NCBI GenBank assembly: GCA_949152475.1
Contig: OX424556.1
Location: forward strand, 248,001-312,000
DNA length: 64,000 nucleotides
DNA from: Terebella lapidaria
Taxonomy: Eukaryota; Annelida; Polychaeta; Terebellida; Terebellidae
Direction: 5' to 3'
Shown here piece by piece: positions 1 to 12,100 of this stretch. Position 1 is the first letter of the stretch, and the number at the start of each line of letters is the position of its first letter. The notes under the pieces are model-generated. The model had not been told where the DNA came from and ran no database searches. It worked only from the letters and a program-made list of their open reading frames with translations. The position numbers and the translations under genes are program-made.

Positions 1-21
1 AGAAATCAATGATAGACTTAC

Positions 22-106
22 TGTCTGTGTCTTCGGAGCGGCTGCCCTCCTCAAGCTCTGTAACATCGTTAAGACCTCTCCTCACTCGACTGTCATCCTC
101 AGACGC
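22..106 (-). CDS. MORC2: MORC2 exon: last one visible in the window
   Basis: It encodes [18 protein letters not shown] and [10 protein letters not shown]. The acceptor is TTTGATCAG. A consensus GTAAGT donor at 16-21 probably ends it, leaving phase 1. If that donor is not used, the frame stays open to position 1. Confidence 0.75.
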
Positions 107-3100
107 CTGATCAAACAAATACACATCATGCAGAAACCCACAGATAAACTCAGACTCGGTCACCAAGGTTCGTAAGTCTATCACATGACCTCAGGGACTT
201 GGTCACCAAGGTCCGTAAGTCTACCACATGACCTCAGGGACTTGGTCACCAAGGTCCGTAAGTCTACCACATGACCTCAGGGACTTGGTCACCAAGGTCC
301 GTAAGTCTACCACATGACCTCAGGGACTTGGTCACCAAGGTCCGTAAGTCTACCACATGACCTCAGGGGCTTGGTCACCAAGGTCCGTAAGTCTACCACA
401 TGACCTCAGGGGCTTGGTCACCAAGGTCCGTAAGTCTACCACATGACCTCAGGGGCTTGGTCACCAAGGTTCGTAAGTCTACCACATGACCTCAGGGGCT
501 TGGTCACCAAGGTTCGTAAGTCTACCACATGACCTCAGGGGCTTGGTCACCAAGGTCCGTAAGTCTACCACATGACCTCAGGGACTTGGTCACCAAGGTC
601 CGTAAGTCTACCACATGACCTCAGGGACTTGGTCACCAAGGTCCGTAAGTCTACCACATGACCTCAGGGACTTGGTCACCAAGGTCCGTAAGTCTACCAC
701 ATGACCTCAGGGACTTGGTCACCAAGGTCCGTAAGTCTACCACATGACCTCAGGGACTTGGTCACCAAGGTCCGTAAGTCTACCACTTGACCTCAGGGAC
801 TTGGTCACCAAGGTCCCTAAGTCTACCACATGACCTCAGGGATTTGGTCACCAAGGTCCGTAAGTCTACCACATGACCTCAGAGACTTGGTCACCAAGGT
901 CCGTAAGTCTACCACTTGACCTCAGGGACTTGGTCAATAAGGTCCGTAAGTCTACCACATGACCTCAGAGACTTGGTCACCAAGGTCAGTAAGTCTACCA
1001 CTTGACCTCAGGGACTTGGTCACCAAGGTCCGTAAGTCTACCACTTGATCTCAGTCTGTGACAGACCTGACGATGTCGAGATGGAGTCTCGTCCTCAATC
1101 TCTAGATCATCCAGCTCCTCATCATCATCGTCAGGACTCGAGGGGCTCAGATGACGGCCCGCACCTCGCGCCAGCTTCTCCAACACGCCGGTCCGCTGCC
1201 GGGTCTTGATAACACAGACACAATTGTTAGTTCATACTGATTCCGAGCATATATCAGTTGTAGTAAGTTTGAGGATTGTACAATTTCCCTGAAAATCTGA
1301 TGCTGTACACTTGTCTGATAGTGTATTGATTGATGAAGCCTGATTATCTGTTTGAGAAAAACTTGCCTTTGGCTTGGATTTGTGGTTGTGTTTGGGGGCG
1401 GGTACACGTTTTTTGGGTGGTTCATCATCGAAGTCATCAGGATCTGAGTCTGTTGACACACGTGATCGACTGATTGGTCGTTTGGTCGGAGACTGCAATG
1501 TCCAGTTCAACCAGCAGTCAAAACAACAGTGACATGGAGAAGCACATTGGCACGATGTATGACGTTACAGGCTACTACTCTTTTAGAACCTACAATGTCC
1601 CGGCAACAGAACCTGATGCTAAACTCTATCTTGTTCAGACAACAGACACCTGGAGCTAAACTCTACCTTGTCCAGACAACAGACACATGGTGCTAAACTC
1701 TACCTTGTCCAGACAACAGACACCTGATGCTAAACTCTACCTTGTCCAGACAACAGACACCTGATGCTAAACTCTACCTTGTCCAGACAACAGACACCTG
1801 GAGCTAAACTCTACCTTGTCCAGACAACAGACACCTGATGCTAAACTCTACCTTGTCCAGACAACAGACGCATGGTGCTATAAACTCTACCTTGTCCAGA
1901 CAACAGACACCTGATGCTAAACTCTACCTTGTCAAGACAACAGACACCTGGAGCTAAACTCTACCTTGTCAAGACAACAGACACCTGATGCTAAACTCTA
2001 CCTTGTCCAGACAACAGACACCTGATGCTAAACTCTACCTTGTCCAGACAACAAACACCTGGTGCTAAACTGTACCTTGCTTCTAGATGAGTAGGTTGCA
2101 ATTTTTTCACTCTTGACTTTCTTCTGTTGACTGAGCTAAAAGTAGAACAGCAAAATATCATAATCAGGAGACTGTCAGGATTGAGGAGATAAACGCTAGA
2201 TAAACGTCAGTCTGTGGGAGCTGACCTTGACTTCTCGGTCTCGCTCCCGCTCCTGTTTCTCTTGTTCCTCGTCTCGTTCCTCTTCCAGCTCTCGTACCTG
2301 TCGCGACGACGTCACTTGTTTCTGCCGAATAAAACAAACACAGCTAACGTCAGATAGCGGACTCTATTGGTGATCAAACGACACTTAATGATATTGTGAT
2401 AACTAGACAATTCCGGTCGCCTACGACCGCTTGGGTGTATCCCCCGTAGCCTTATCATCCCTGTTGCCCCAAATATATTACTGATAAGTATGGAAAAATT
2501 AGCCCAAAGGCTAAGATAGGTTACCGGACAATTTTGGTTTGGCCATGGCAGCATTGGCAGGTAACAGACCTTGAGATTTACCAATCAAGGTTCGCAGTGT
2601 AAACATATGACCTTGGGATTTACCAATCAAGGTCATCCGTATGAACTTCGATGTAACCATTACATGTATGTGTGCGGCATTTGATATTCTATATGTTGGG
2701 TGGAATCGTTTAGGCCGCTCAGGTTAATTTACACATTCCAAGTCAGACATTTGGCACTCAAGGTCATCTGACGTCAAGTTCAAGGTTATCATTAGTTGTG
2801 CCATATATGTCTTCCTATATGTTCATAATGCAAACAGGAGCTCTATCTGCAAGCATTTCATCTACAAAGGCAAATCTGGGCATTTTTTGACCCCAAAATG
2901 GCTGTTTTGACCTTTCAAGGTCATCCAAGGTCAAATTCAAGGTCACCACACAAGTCGCCATATATGACTTCCGATTTGAAAGTGCCAATTTCTAAGCTCT
3001 ATCTTCAAGCGTTCTATGAGTACAGTCCGGACAGCTCCCATTATGAAGGAAAAAAGTGCCGAAAATTTTCCAAGTCCAAAATTTTTTTCAAAGGGTGAAA

Positions 3101-6100
3101 ATTTTTTTTTGCCTAGAAATGGCCCAAAATGGATAGTAATGTTATTTGGGGCGAAAATTTTTTTTTTCGCCGACTCGTCAAAAATTCAAAATGGCCGCCC
3201 CACTGAGATCGGCGATTCAAGGGCAACAAAACTTATACACGTCGCAGAGGTATATAAGAGGAATCTTTTTAAGCAAAAATCTCAAAACTGATCAGAGAGT
3301 TTTTGAGAAAATACAGACCAGGTGCGAATTTGAGCGTTTTTCGACCCAAAAATGGCTGTTTTGACCTTTCAAGGTCATCCAAGGTCAAATTCAAGGTCAC
3401 CACACAAGTCGCCATATATGACTTCCCATTTGAAAGTGCCAATTTCTAAGCTCTATCTTCAAGCGTTCTATGAGTACAGTCCGGACAGCTCCCATTATGA
3501 AGGGAAAAAGTGCCGAAAATTTTCTAAGTCCAAAATTTTTTTCAAAGGGTGAAAATTTTTTTTTGCTCTAGAAATGGCCCAAAATGGATAGTAATGCGAT
3601 CTGGGGCGAAAAAAATTTTTTTCGCCGACCCGCCAAAAATTCAAAATGGCCGCCACTTGAAAACCGGCAGATTTAGGGCAACCAAACTTATACATATCAC
3701 AGAGGTATATGAGGGGAATCTTTTGAAACCAAAAACTCAAAACTGATCAGACAGTTTTTGAGAAAATGGCCGTCAAAGTCCAAAATTGAGCGTTTTTCGA
3801 CAAAAACGGCCGCCATTTTGAAAAAAATGCGAAAATCAAAAAACAAAAAAATACCTCCTTCTCAAAATATTTTTAGGCATTTTTGTGCAAAATTTCAGAA
3901 AGATTCGATCGTTAACTTTAAAGATAAAAATGTTAACGCCGGACGGACGGACGGACGGACGGACGGACGGACGGACGGACGGACGACGGACGCAACGCCA
4001 TGCCAATAGGTTATCGGACCAAAGGTCCGGTAACCTAAAAATTAGCCCAAAGGCTAAGATAGGTTACCGGACAATTTCGGTTGGGCCATGGCAGCATTGG
4101 CAGGTAACAGACCTTGAGATTTACCAATCAAGGTTCGCAGTGTAAACATATGACCTTGGGATTTACCAATCAAGGTCATCCGTATGAACCTCGATGTAAC
4201 CATTACATGTATGTGTGCGGCATTTGATATTCTATATGTTGGGTGGAATCGTTTAGGCCGCTCAGGTCAATTTACACATTCCAAGTCAGACATTTGGCAC
4301 TCAAGGTCATCTGACGTCAAGTTCAAGGTCATCATTAGTTGTGCCATATATGTCTTCCTATATGTTCATAATGCAAACATGAGCTCTATCTGCAAGCATT
4401 TCATCTACAAAGGCAAATCTGGGCATTTTTTGACCCCAAAATGGCTGTTTTGACCATTCAAGGTCATCGAAGGTCAAATTCAAGGTCACCACACAAGTCG
4501 CCATATATGACTTCCCATTTGAAAGTGCCAATTTCTAAGCTCTATCTTCAAGCGTTCTATGAGTACAGTCCTGACAGCTCCCATTATGAAGGAAAAAAGT
4601 GCCGAAAATTTTCTAAGTCCAAAATTTTTTTCAAAGGGTGAACATTTTTTTTTGCCCTAGAAATGGCCCAAAATGGATAGTAATGCGATTTGGGGCGAAA
4701 AAAATTTTTTTCGCTGACCCGCCAAAAATTCAAAATGGCCGCCACACAGAAACCGGCAGATTTAGGGCAACCAAACTTATACATATCACAGAGGTATATG
4801 AGGGGAATCTTTTGAAACCAAAAACTCAAAACTGATCAGACAGTTTTTGAGAAAATGGCCGTCAAAGTCCAAAATTGAGCGTTTTTCGACAAAAAAAAAT
4901 ACCTCCTTCTCAAAATATTTTTAGGCATTTTTGTGCAAAATTTCAGAAAGATTCGATCGTTAACTTTAAAGATAAAAATGTTAACGCCGGACGGACGGAC
5001 GGACGGACGGACGGACGGACGCAACGCCATGCCAATAGGTTATCGGACCAAAGGTCCGGTAACCTAACTAGAGCAAGGGCTAAAAAAGATTACTAGAGAA
5101 ATGTAAAATCTTAAGCCACAACTGTTTTGTTTTCCACCAAAGTTGCTGCATTGATCTTTCAAGATTATTGAAAGTCAAATTCAAGATCACCTCCAAAATC
5201 ACTGCATATGGATTTCCATTTCGACATGTTTGACAAAATAACGAAATTACAGCCAGATCAATCTTTCCACCTGAAGTTATATGTCAACCCAGAATAGTTG
5301 ACAAACCTGGTTCAAAGTAGATATTCAGAGTAAAAATTGACCAAAACTGCATTTCAAGTTGAAGAAATTGAAACCAGATTGAACTTTTCGCCATGGGTTA
5401 TATTTTAACTCATAATATGTGCCAAACTTGGTTTCAAGTTGAAATTCAATGTAAAAGTTGACCAAAACTGCATTTCAAGATGACGAAATTGAAGCCAGAT
5501 CGAACTTTTCGTCATAAGTTATATTTTAACTCATAATATGTGCCAAACTTGGTTTCAAGTTGAAATTCAAACTAAAAATTGACCAAAACTGCATTTCAAG
5601 ATAACAAATTTGGAGCCAGATCGAACCTTTCACCATAACGTATATTTTATCTCATGATATGTGCCAAACTTGGTTTCAAGTTGAAATTCAAAGTAAAAGT
5701 TGACCAAAACTGCATTTCAAGATGACAAAATGGGAGCCAGATCAATGTTTTCACAAAAAAGTATATTTTCACCTGAAATATGTTCCAAATTAGATTTGAA
5801 TGTGAAATTCCATTACCTGGTTCAGCTCAAAATTAGTTTCCCGTCTTAACTATTCTTTTGAGGTAAATAATAGACTTAACTAGCAAAAATAATGTTAACT
5901 TATTTGGTTACAGCCATAAAACCTCTACTGAACAGAACCTTGTTGAGCCCTTGTTGAGCCTAATAATAAATATTTCTTGTCTTAACTATTTTTATTGTGG
6001 TCAATAATAGACTTAACTAGTAAAAACTAGACGTCAAGGCCTAAAGATGCCTTGGAGGCATTTCAGTGTGATGATTAATTTATAATATATACTAGATATC

Positions 6101-9100
6101 GACGAAAAAGAAAAATGCCGACTCGGCAAAAAAATTTCGGGTCAAAGTCAAAGTTCATCCATAATACCAATTAGACATGTTTGTCTAGGGCGACGAGTCC
6201 AAAAATAACGTCCGTTTCGCTCTACGAAGCACCGTTTCCGAGATATCGACGAAAACGAAAAATGCCGACTCGGCAAAAAAATTTCGGGTCAAGGTCAAAG
6301 TTCATCCATAATACCCCTTAGACATGTTTGTCTAGGGCGACGAGTCCGAAAATAACGTCCGTTTCGCTCTACGACGCACCGTTTCCGAGATATCGACGAA
6401 AACGAAAAATGCCGACTCGGCAAAAAAATTCAAGGTCAAGGTCAAAGTTCATCCATAATACCCCTTAGACATGTTTGTCTAGGGCGACGAGTCCGAAAAT
6501 AACGTCCGTTTCGCTCTACGACGCACCGTTTCCGAGATATGCAGGATGCCTCATGGATGACTCAGCAAAAAATTATTTTGACCTCTAGGTCAAAGGTCGT
6601 TTGACGTATCGATCCCAAAATCAATAGGGTTCTTCCCTGTTGATATATAAACCTTCATGCAAAATTCTGCAACTATTGCCTGAATATTTTTCGAGTTATC
6701 GTCCGGAAACCAAGTTTCAAGATCAGCCTCGATTTCATCCTCAAGGACCTCACGGACCTCGGAGCCGGATCAAAAAAATTAGCCCAATGGGCTAGTAAGG
6801 TTACCGGAGAAATATACAGAGTTAAGCCGAGAAAGTTGAAAGTCAAATTCAAGGTGACCACTGAAATCGCCATATCTCTAACCGTGAAAATGGGATCAAA
6901 GGTTAAATTCTAGATCACCAAACTATTCAGCATACATCATTTCCTATATGTTCACTATGGACCCCTAAGCTGTAAATTTGATAATAAGCGAGATATAAGC
7001 CATTTTGTAATCTGACTTTGAAAATAAAATGACTGACCTTGAAATTTAGGTCAAAGGTCAAACTCAATATCATTAAAATATTCAGAATATCTCATTTCCT
7101 ATATGTTCACAATTGATTCCTAAGCTGTAAAGTCGATAATAAGCAAGATATTAGCCATTTTGTCCTGTTGACCTTGAAAATGAAGTCAAAGGTCAAATTC
7201 AAGGTCATGAGAATTTTCAGCATATATCATTTCCTATATGTTCACAATTAATTCCTAAGCTGTAAAGTCGCTAATAAGCAAGATATTGGCCATTTTGTCC
7301 TGTGACCTTGAAAATAGGTCAAAGGTCAAATTCAAGGTCACGAGCATTTTCAGCATATATCATTGCCTATATGTTCACAATTGATTCCTAAGCTGTAAAG
7401 TCGCTAATAAGCAAGATATTGGCCATTTTGTCCTGTGACCTTGGAAATAGGTCAAAGGTCAAATTCAAGGTCACGAGCATTTTCAGCATATATCATTTCC
7501 TATATGTTCAAAATTGATTCCTAAGCTGTGAAGTCGCTAATAAGCAAGATATTGGCCATTTTGTCCTGTGACCTTGAAAATGAGGTCAAAGGTCAAATTC
7601 AAGGTCACGAGAATATTCAGCATATATCATTTCCCATATGTTCACAATTGATTCCTAAGCTGTGAAGTCGATAATAAGCAAGATATCAGCAATTTTGTCC
7701 TGTGACCTTGGAAATGAGGTCAAAGGTCAAATTCAAGGTCATGAGAATATTCTGCGTATATCATTTCCTTTATGTTCACAATTGATTCCTAAGCTGTAAA
7801 GTCGATAATAAGCGAGATCTTAGCCATTTTGTCATGTGACCTTCAAAATGAGGTCAAAGGTCAAATTCAAGGTCATGAGAATTTTCAGCATATATCATTT
7901 CCTATATGTTCACAATTGATTTCCAAGCTGTTAAGTCGCTGATAAGCAAGATATTGGCCATTTTGTCCTGTGACCTTGAAAATGAGGTCAAAGGTCAAAT
8001 TCAAGGTCACGAGAATTTTCAGCATATATCATTTCCTATATGTTCACAATTGATTCCTAAGCTGTAAAGTCGCTAATAAGCAAGGGATTGGCCAATTTGT
8101 CCTGTGACCTTGAAAATGAGGTCAAAGGTCAAATTCAAGGTCATGAGAATATTCAGCATATATCATTTCCTATATGTTCACAATTGATTCCTAAGCTGTA
8201 AAGTCGATAATAAGTGAGATATTAGCAATTTTGTCCTGTGACCTTGGAAATGAGGTCAGGGTCAAATTCAAGGTCATGAAAATATTCAGCATATATCATT
8301 TCCTATATGTTCACAATTGATTCCTAAACTGTAAAGTCGATAATAAGCGAGATATTAGCCATTTTGTCATGTGACCTTGAAAATGAGGTCAAAGGTCAAA
8401 TTCAAGGTCACGAGAATATTCAGCATATATCATTTCCTATATGTTCACAATTGATTCCTAAGCTGTAAAGACGATAATAAGCGAGATATTAGCCATTTTG
8501 TCCTGTGACCTTGAAAATGAGGTCAAAGGTCAAATTCAAGGTCACGAGAATTTTCAGCATATATCATTTCCTATATGTTCACAATCGATTCCTAAGCTGT
8601 AAAGTTGCTAATAAGCAAGATATTGGCCATTTTGTCCTGTGACCTTGAAAATGAGGTCAAAGCTCAAATTCAAGGCCACGAGAATATTCAGCATATATCA
8701 TTTCCTATATGTTCACAATTGATTCCTAAGCCGAAATGCCTTAATAATGTCAACTTTTTCGGTTACATCCATGAAATCTGTACTGGACAAAACCTTTATC
8801 TTGTTGAGCTCAATAATAAATGTTTCTCGTCTTAACTATTTATATTGAGGTCAATAATAGACTTAACTAGACGCTTCCGGTCGCCTACGACCGCTTGGGT
8901 GTATCCCCCGTAGCCCTATCATCCCTGTTGCCCCAAATATATCGCTGATGTACATTGTGAGTGTGAAACCTTTCAAGCTTATTGAAGGTCGAATTCAAGA
9001 TCACCACTAAAATCATTGCATTCGAATTTCCATTTCGACATGTTCGAAAATACCGAAAAATAAAAAAAATAACGAAATTACAGCCAGATAAAAGTTTTCA

Positions 9101-12100
9101 CCTAAAGCTATATTTCAACTCATAATATTTGACAAACTTGGTTCCAAGTTGCGAGATGACTAAATTGGAGCCAGATCGAACTTTTCACTATAAGTTATAT
9201 TTCAACTCATACTACCGGTATGTGCCAAACTTGGTTCCAAGTTGAAATTCAAAGTAAAAGTTGACCAAAACTACATTTCAAGATGACAAAATTGGAGCCA
9301 GATCAACTTTTAACTATAGTTTAAATTTTAATTCATAATATGTGCCAAACTTGGTTTCAAGTTGAAATTCGAAGTAAAAATTGACTTTACTGGTAAAAAT
9401 AATGTTAACTTATCCGATTACACCCATGAAATCTCTACTGGACAAAAATTTTAAATTGTTGAGCTCAATAATAAATGTTTCTTGTCTTAACTATTTTTCT
9501 TGAGGTCAATAATAGACTTAACTAGTAAAAATGATGTTAACTTATTCGGCTACAGCCATGAAATCTCTACTGCAAAGAAGCTTTACCTTGTTGAGCCCAA
9601 TAATGAATGTTTCTTGTCTTAACTATTTTTATTGCGGTCAATAATAGACTTAACTAGTAAAAATAATGTTAACTTATTCGGTTACACCTGTGAAATCTCT
9701 ACTGGACAAAACCTTTACCTTGTTGAGCTCAATAATAAATGTTTCTTGTCTTAACTATTTTTCTTGAGGTCAATAATAGACTTAACTAGTAAAACCAATG
9801 TTAACTTATTCAGTAATATTGTTCTTTTTTCACCAAAAACATCAGTTCTGTATTCTGAACAAGAATCCAGTGCAATTTGCTTTCATAGTACAGGTTATTG
9901 GAGTGATCACACATGTCAAAGTAGGTATTTTAATTGTCGTAATAAGTTAACCTCTCAAACTTATTAATATTTATTCGATCATTCTGAAAAACAATAGGTT
10001 TCGTGTGATGGTCTTTCTCATTGAGCCTGTGCGATTTCATCATCATTCATTGAAAACTCCCACCCGTAGAGCGTTCACAACCCATGTGTGTTAAACAGGC
10101 TAATTTGACCACAAAATGTTACGCCAATCGGCTATTTTGGTTGCTATGGCAACCAAAATCGATAGGTGTCCAGATCTCACCATAAGACATGTCCATATGA
10201 AATATTATCAAAATTGGTTCATATTTGCAAGCTGCAGCGCGTTCACAAGAAAGTGTCTGCGGACGCGGATGCGGACGCGGACGCGGACGCGGCGGCGGCG
10301 GCGCGACGATCGTAAATCCATAGTATCCGCCGAACTTTGTTCGGGGGATACAACTAGCAAAAATAATGTTAACTTATTTGGCTAAACCCACAAAATCTCT
10401 ACTGGACATAACCTTTACCTTGTTGAGCCCAATAATAAATATATCTTGTCTTAACTATTTTTATTGTGGTCAATAATAGACTTAACCAGTAAAAATAATT
10501 TCAACTTATTCGGTTACACCCATGAAATTTGTACAGGACGAAATTTTTACCTTGTTGAGCTTAATAATAAATGTTTCTCATCTTAACTATTTTTATTGTG
10601 GGAAATAATAGACCTAACTAGTAAAACTAACGTTAACTTATTCAATAATATTGTTCTGTTTTCACCCAAAACATCCGTTCTCTATTCTGAACAAGAATCC
10701 ATTGCCATTTACTTTCATAATACAGGGTATTGGAGTGAGCACAGATGTCAAAGTGGGTATTTTAAAGGTCGTAATAAGTTAGTCCATTAACTAATTAATA
10801 TTTATTTGATCATTCTGAAAAACAATAGGTTTCGTGTGACGGTCTTTCTCATCGAGCCTGTGCGATTTCATGATCATTCAATGGAAACTCCCACTTGTAC
10901 AGCGTTCACAAGCCATGTGTGTTAAACAGTCTAATTTGAGCACAAAATGTGTCGCCAATCGGCCAATTTGGTCGCTATGGCAACCAAAATCGATTGGTGT
11001 CGGGATCTTACCATAAGATGTGTCTGTATAAAGAATTATTAGAATCGGTTATGATTTGCAACCTGTAGAGCGTTCACAAGAAAATCTCTACGGCGGACGC
11101 GGCGCGACGGAGACAAATCCATAGTATCCGCCGAACTTCGTTCGGGGGATACAATTACAACCACAGCCATTGTTGCTACAGAAATCATTGTCTAACTCGA
11201 TCATTCGTAGCATGTATGTTACATACACATGACCCTACAACAATAAACATAACCTAACAGCATTTTAAAAGCTGTATGTTTCAAACAAGACAAACATGTA
11301 GAAAAATTAGCCCAAGGGCTAAGAAAGGCTATCGGACCATATATATTTTAGATATCAGTATTTTGTCCTGTGACCTTGAAAATAAGGTCATTGGTCAATT
11401 CAAGAACACGATAATATTCGGCATATGTCATTTCTAATATGTCCACAATTGATTCCTAAGCTGTAAAGGCGATAATAAGCGAGATATTAGCCATTTTGTC
11501 CTGTGACCTTGAAAATTAGGCCAAAGGTGAAGTTCAAGGTCATGACAATGTTCAGAATATATCATTTTCTATATGTTCACAATTAATTGCTAAGCTGTAA
11601 AGTCGATAAAAAGCAAGATATTAGCCAGTTCGTTCTCTGACCTTGAAAATGAAATGAGGTCAAAGGTCAAATTCAAGGTCATAGCAATATTCAACATATA
11701 TCATTTCCTATATGTTCATAATTGATTCCTCAGCTGTAAAGTCGATAATAAGCGAAATATTAGCCATTTTGTCCTGCGACCTTGAAAATGAGGTCAAAAG
11801 TCAAATTCAAGGTTATGAGCATATTCAGCATATATCACTTCCTATATGTCCACAATTGATTGCTAATCTCTAATTTCAATATTAAGTGAGATATTTGGAA
11901 ACATAGGCCCAAGGGACCTGTAGCTTACTGGATAGCAAATAGGTGATCGGACCGATGGTCTGGTAACTTCATGGTTGCAAATTTATTCAGAATATATCAT
12001 TTCCTATATGTCTGCAATTGATTCCTAAGCTGTAAAGTCGATAAAAAGCGAGATATCAGCCATTTTGTGCTCTGACCTTAAAAATGAGGCCAAAGGTCAC

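Larger units (their letters stand above)
2403..11154 (+). mobile_element. Helitron-like element B1 (with nested elements)
   Basis: The 5' end is CTAGACAATTCCGGTCGCCT with a small hairpin (GGTCG, loop CCTA, CGACC) and the key GTGTATCCCCC. The 3' end is a hairpin with arms GTATCCGCCGAAC and GTTCG..GGATAC closing in ACAA. The interior has tandem units of about 125 bp (AACTTGGTTTCAAGTTGAAA) and about 135 bp (GTCAATAATAGACTTAACTA). Three insertions interrupt it: 2499-5067, 6027-8744 and 8877-10353. Removing them leaves about 2 kb. The flanks GATAA and TTACA join with no target duplication. Confidence 0.75.

Noticed and set aside
2898-3098. Recurring 66-codon frame [20 protein letters not shown] in many places
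   Set aside because: It is identical in each A1 unit simply because the DNA is repeated. No extension, signal or homology suggests a protein, and differences between copies do not favour silent sites by eye.
2499-5067. A elements as TIR (cut-and-paste) MITEs
   Set aside because: The 5' and 3' ends are not simple terminal inverted repeats (the 3' copy is part of a hairpin), and rejoined hosts show no target duplication.
10116-10385. Arg-rich frame ([15 protein letters not shown])
   Set aside because: A translation of the GCGGAC microsatellite at a B 3' end.
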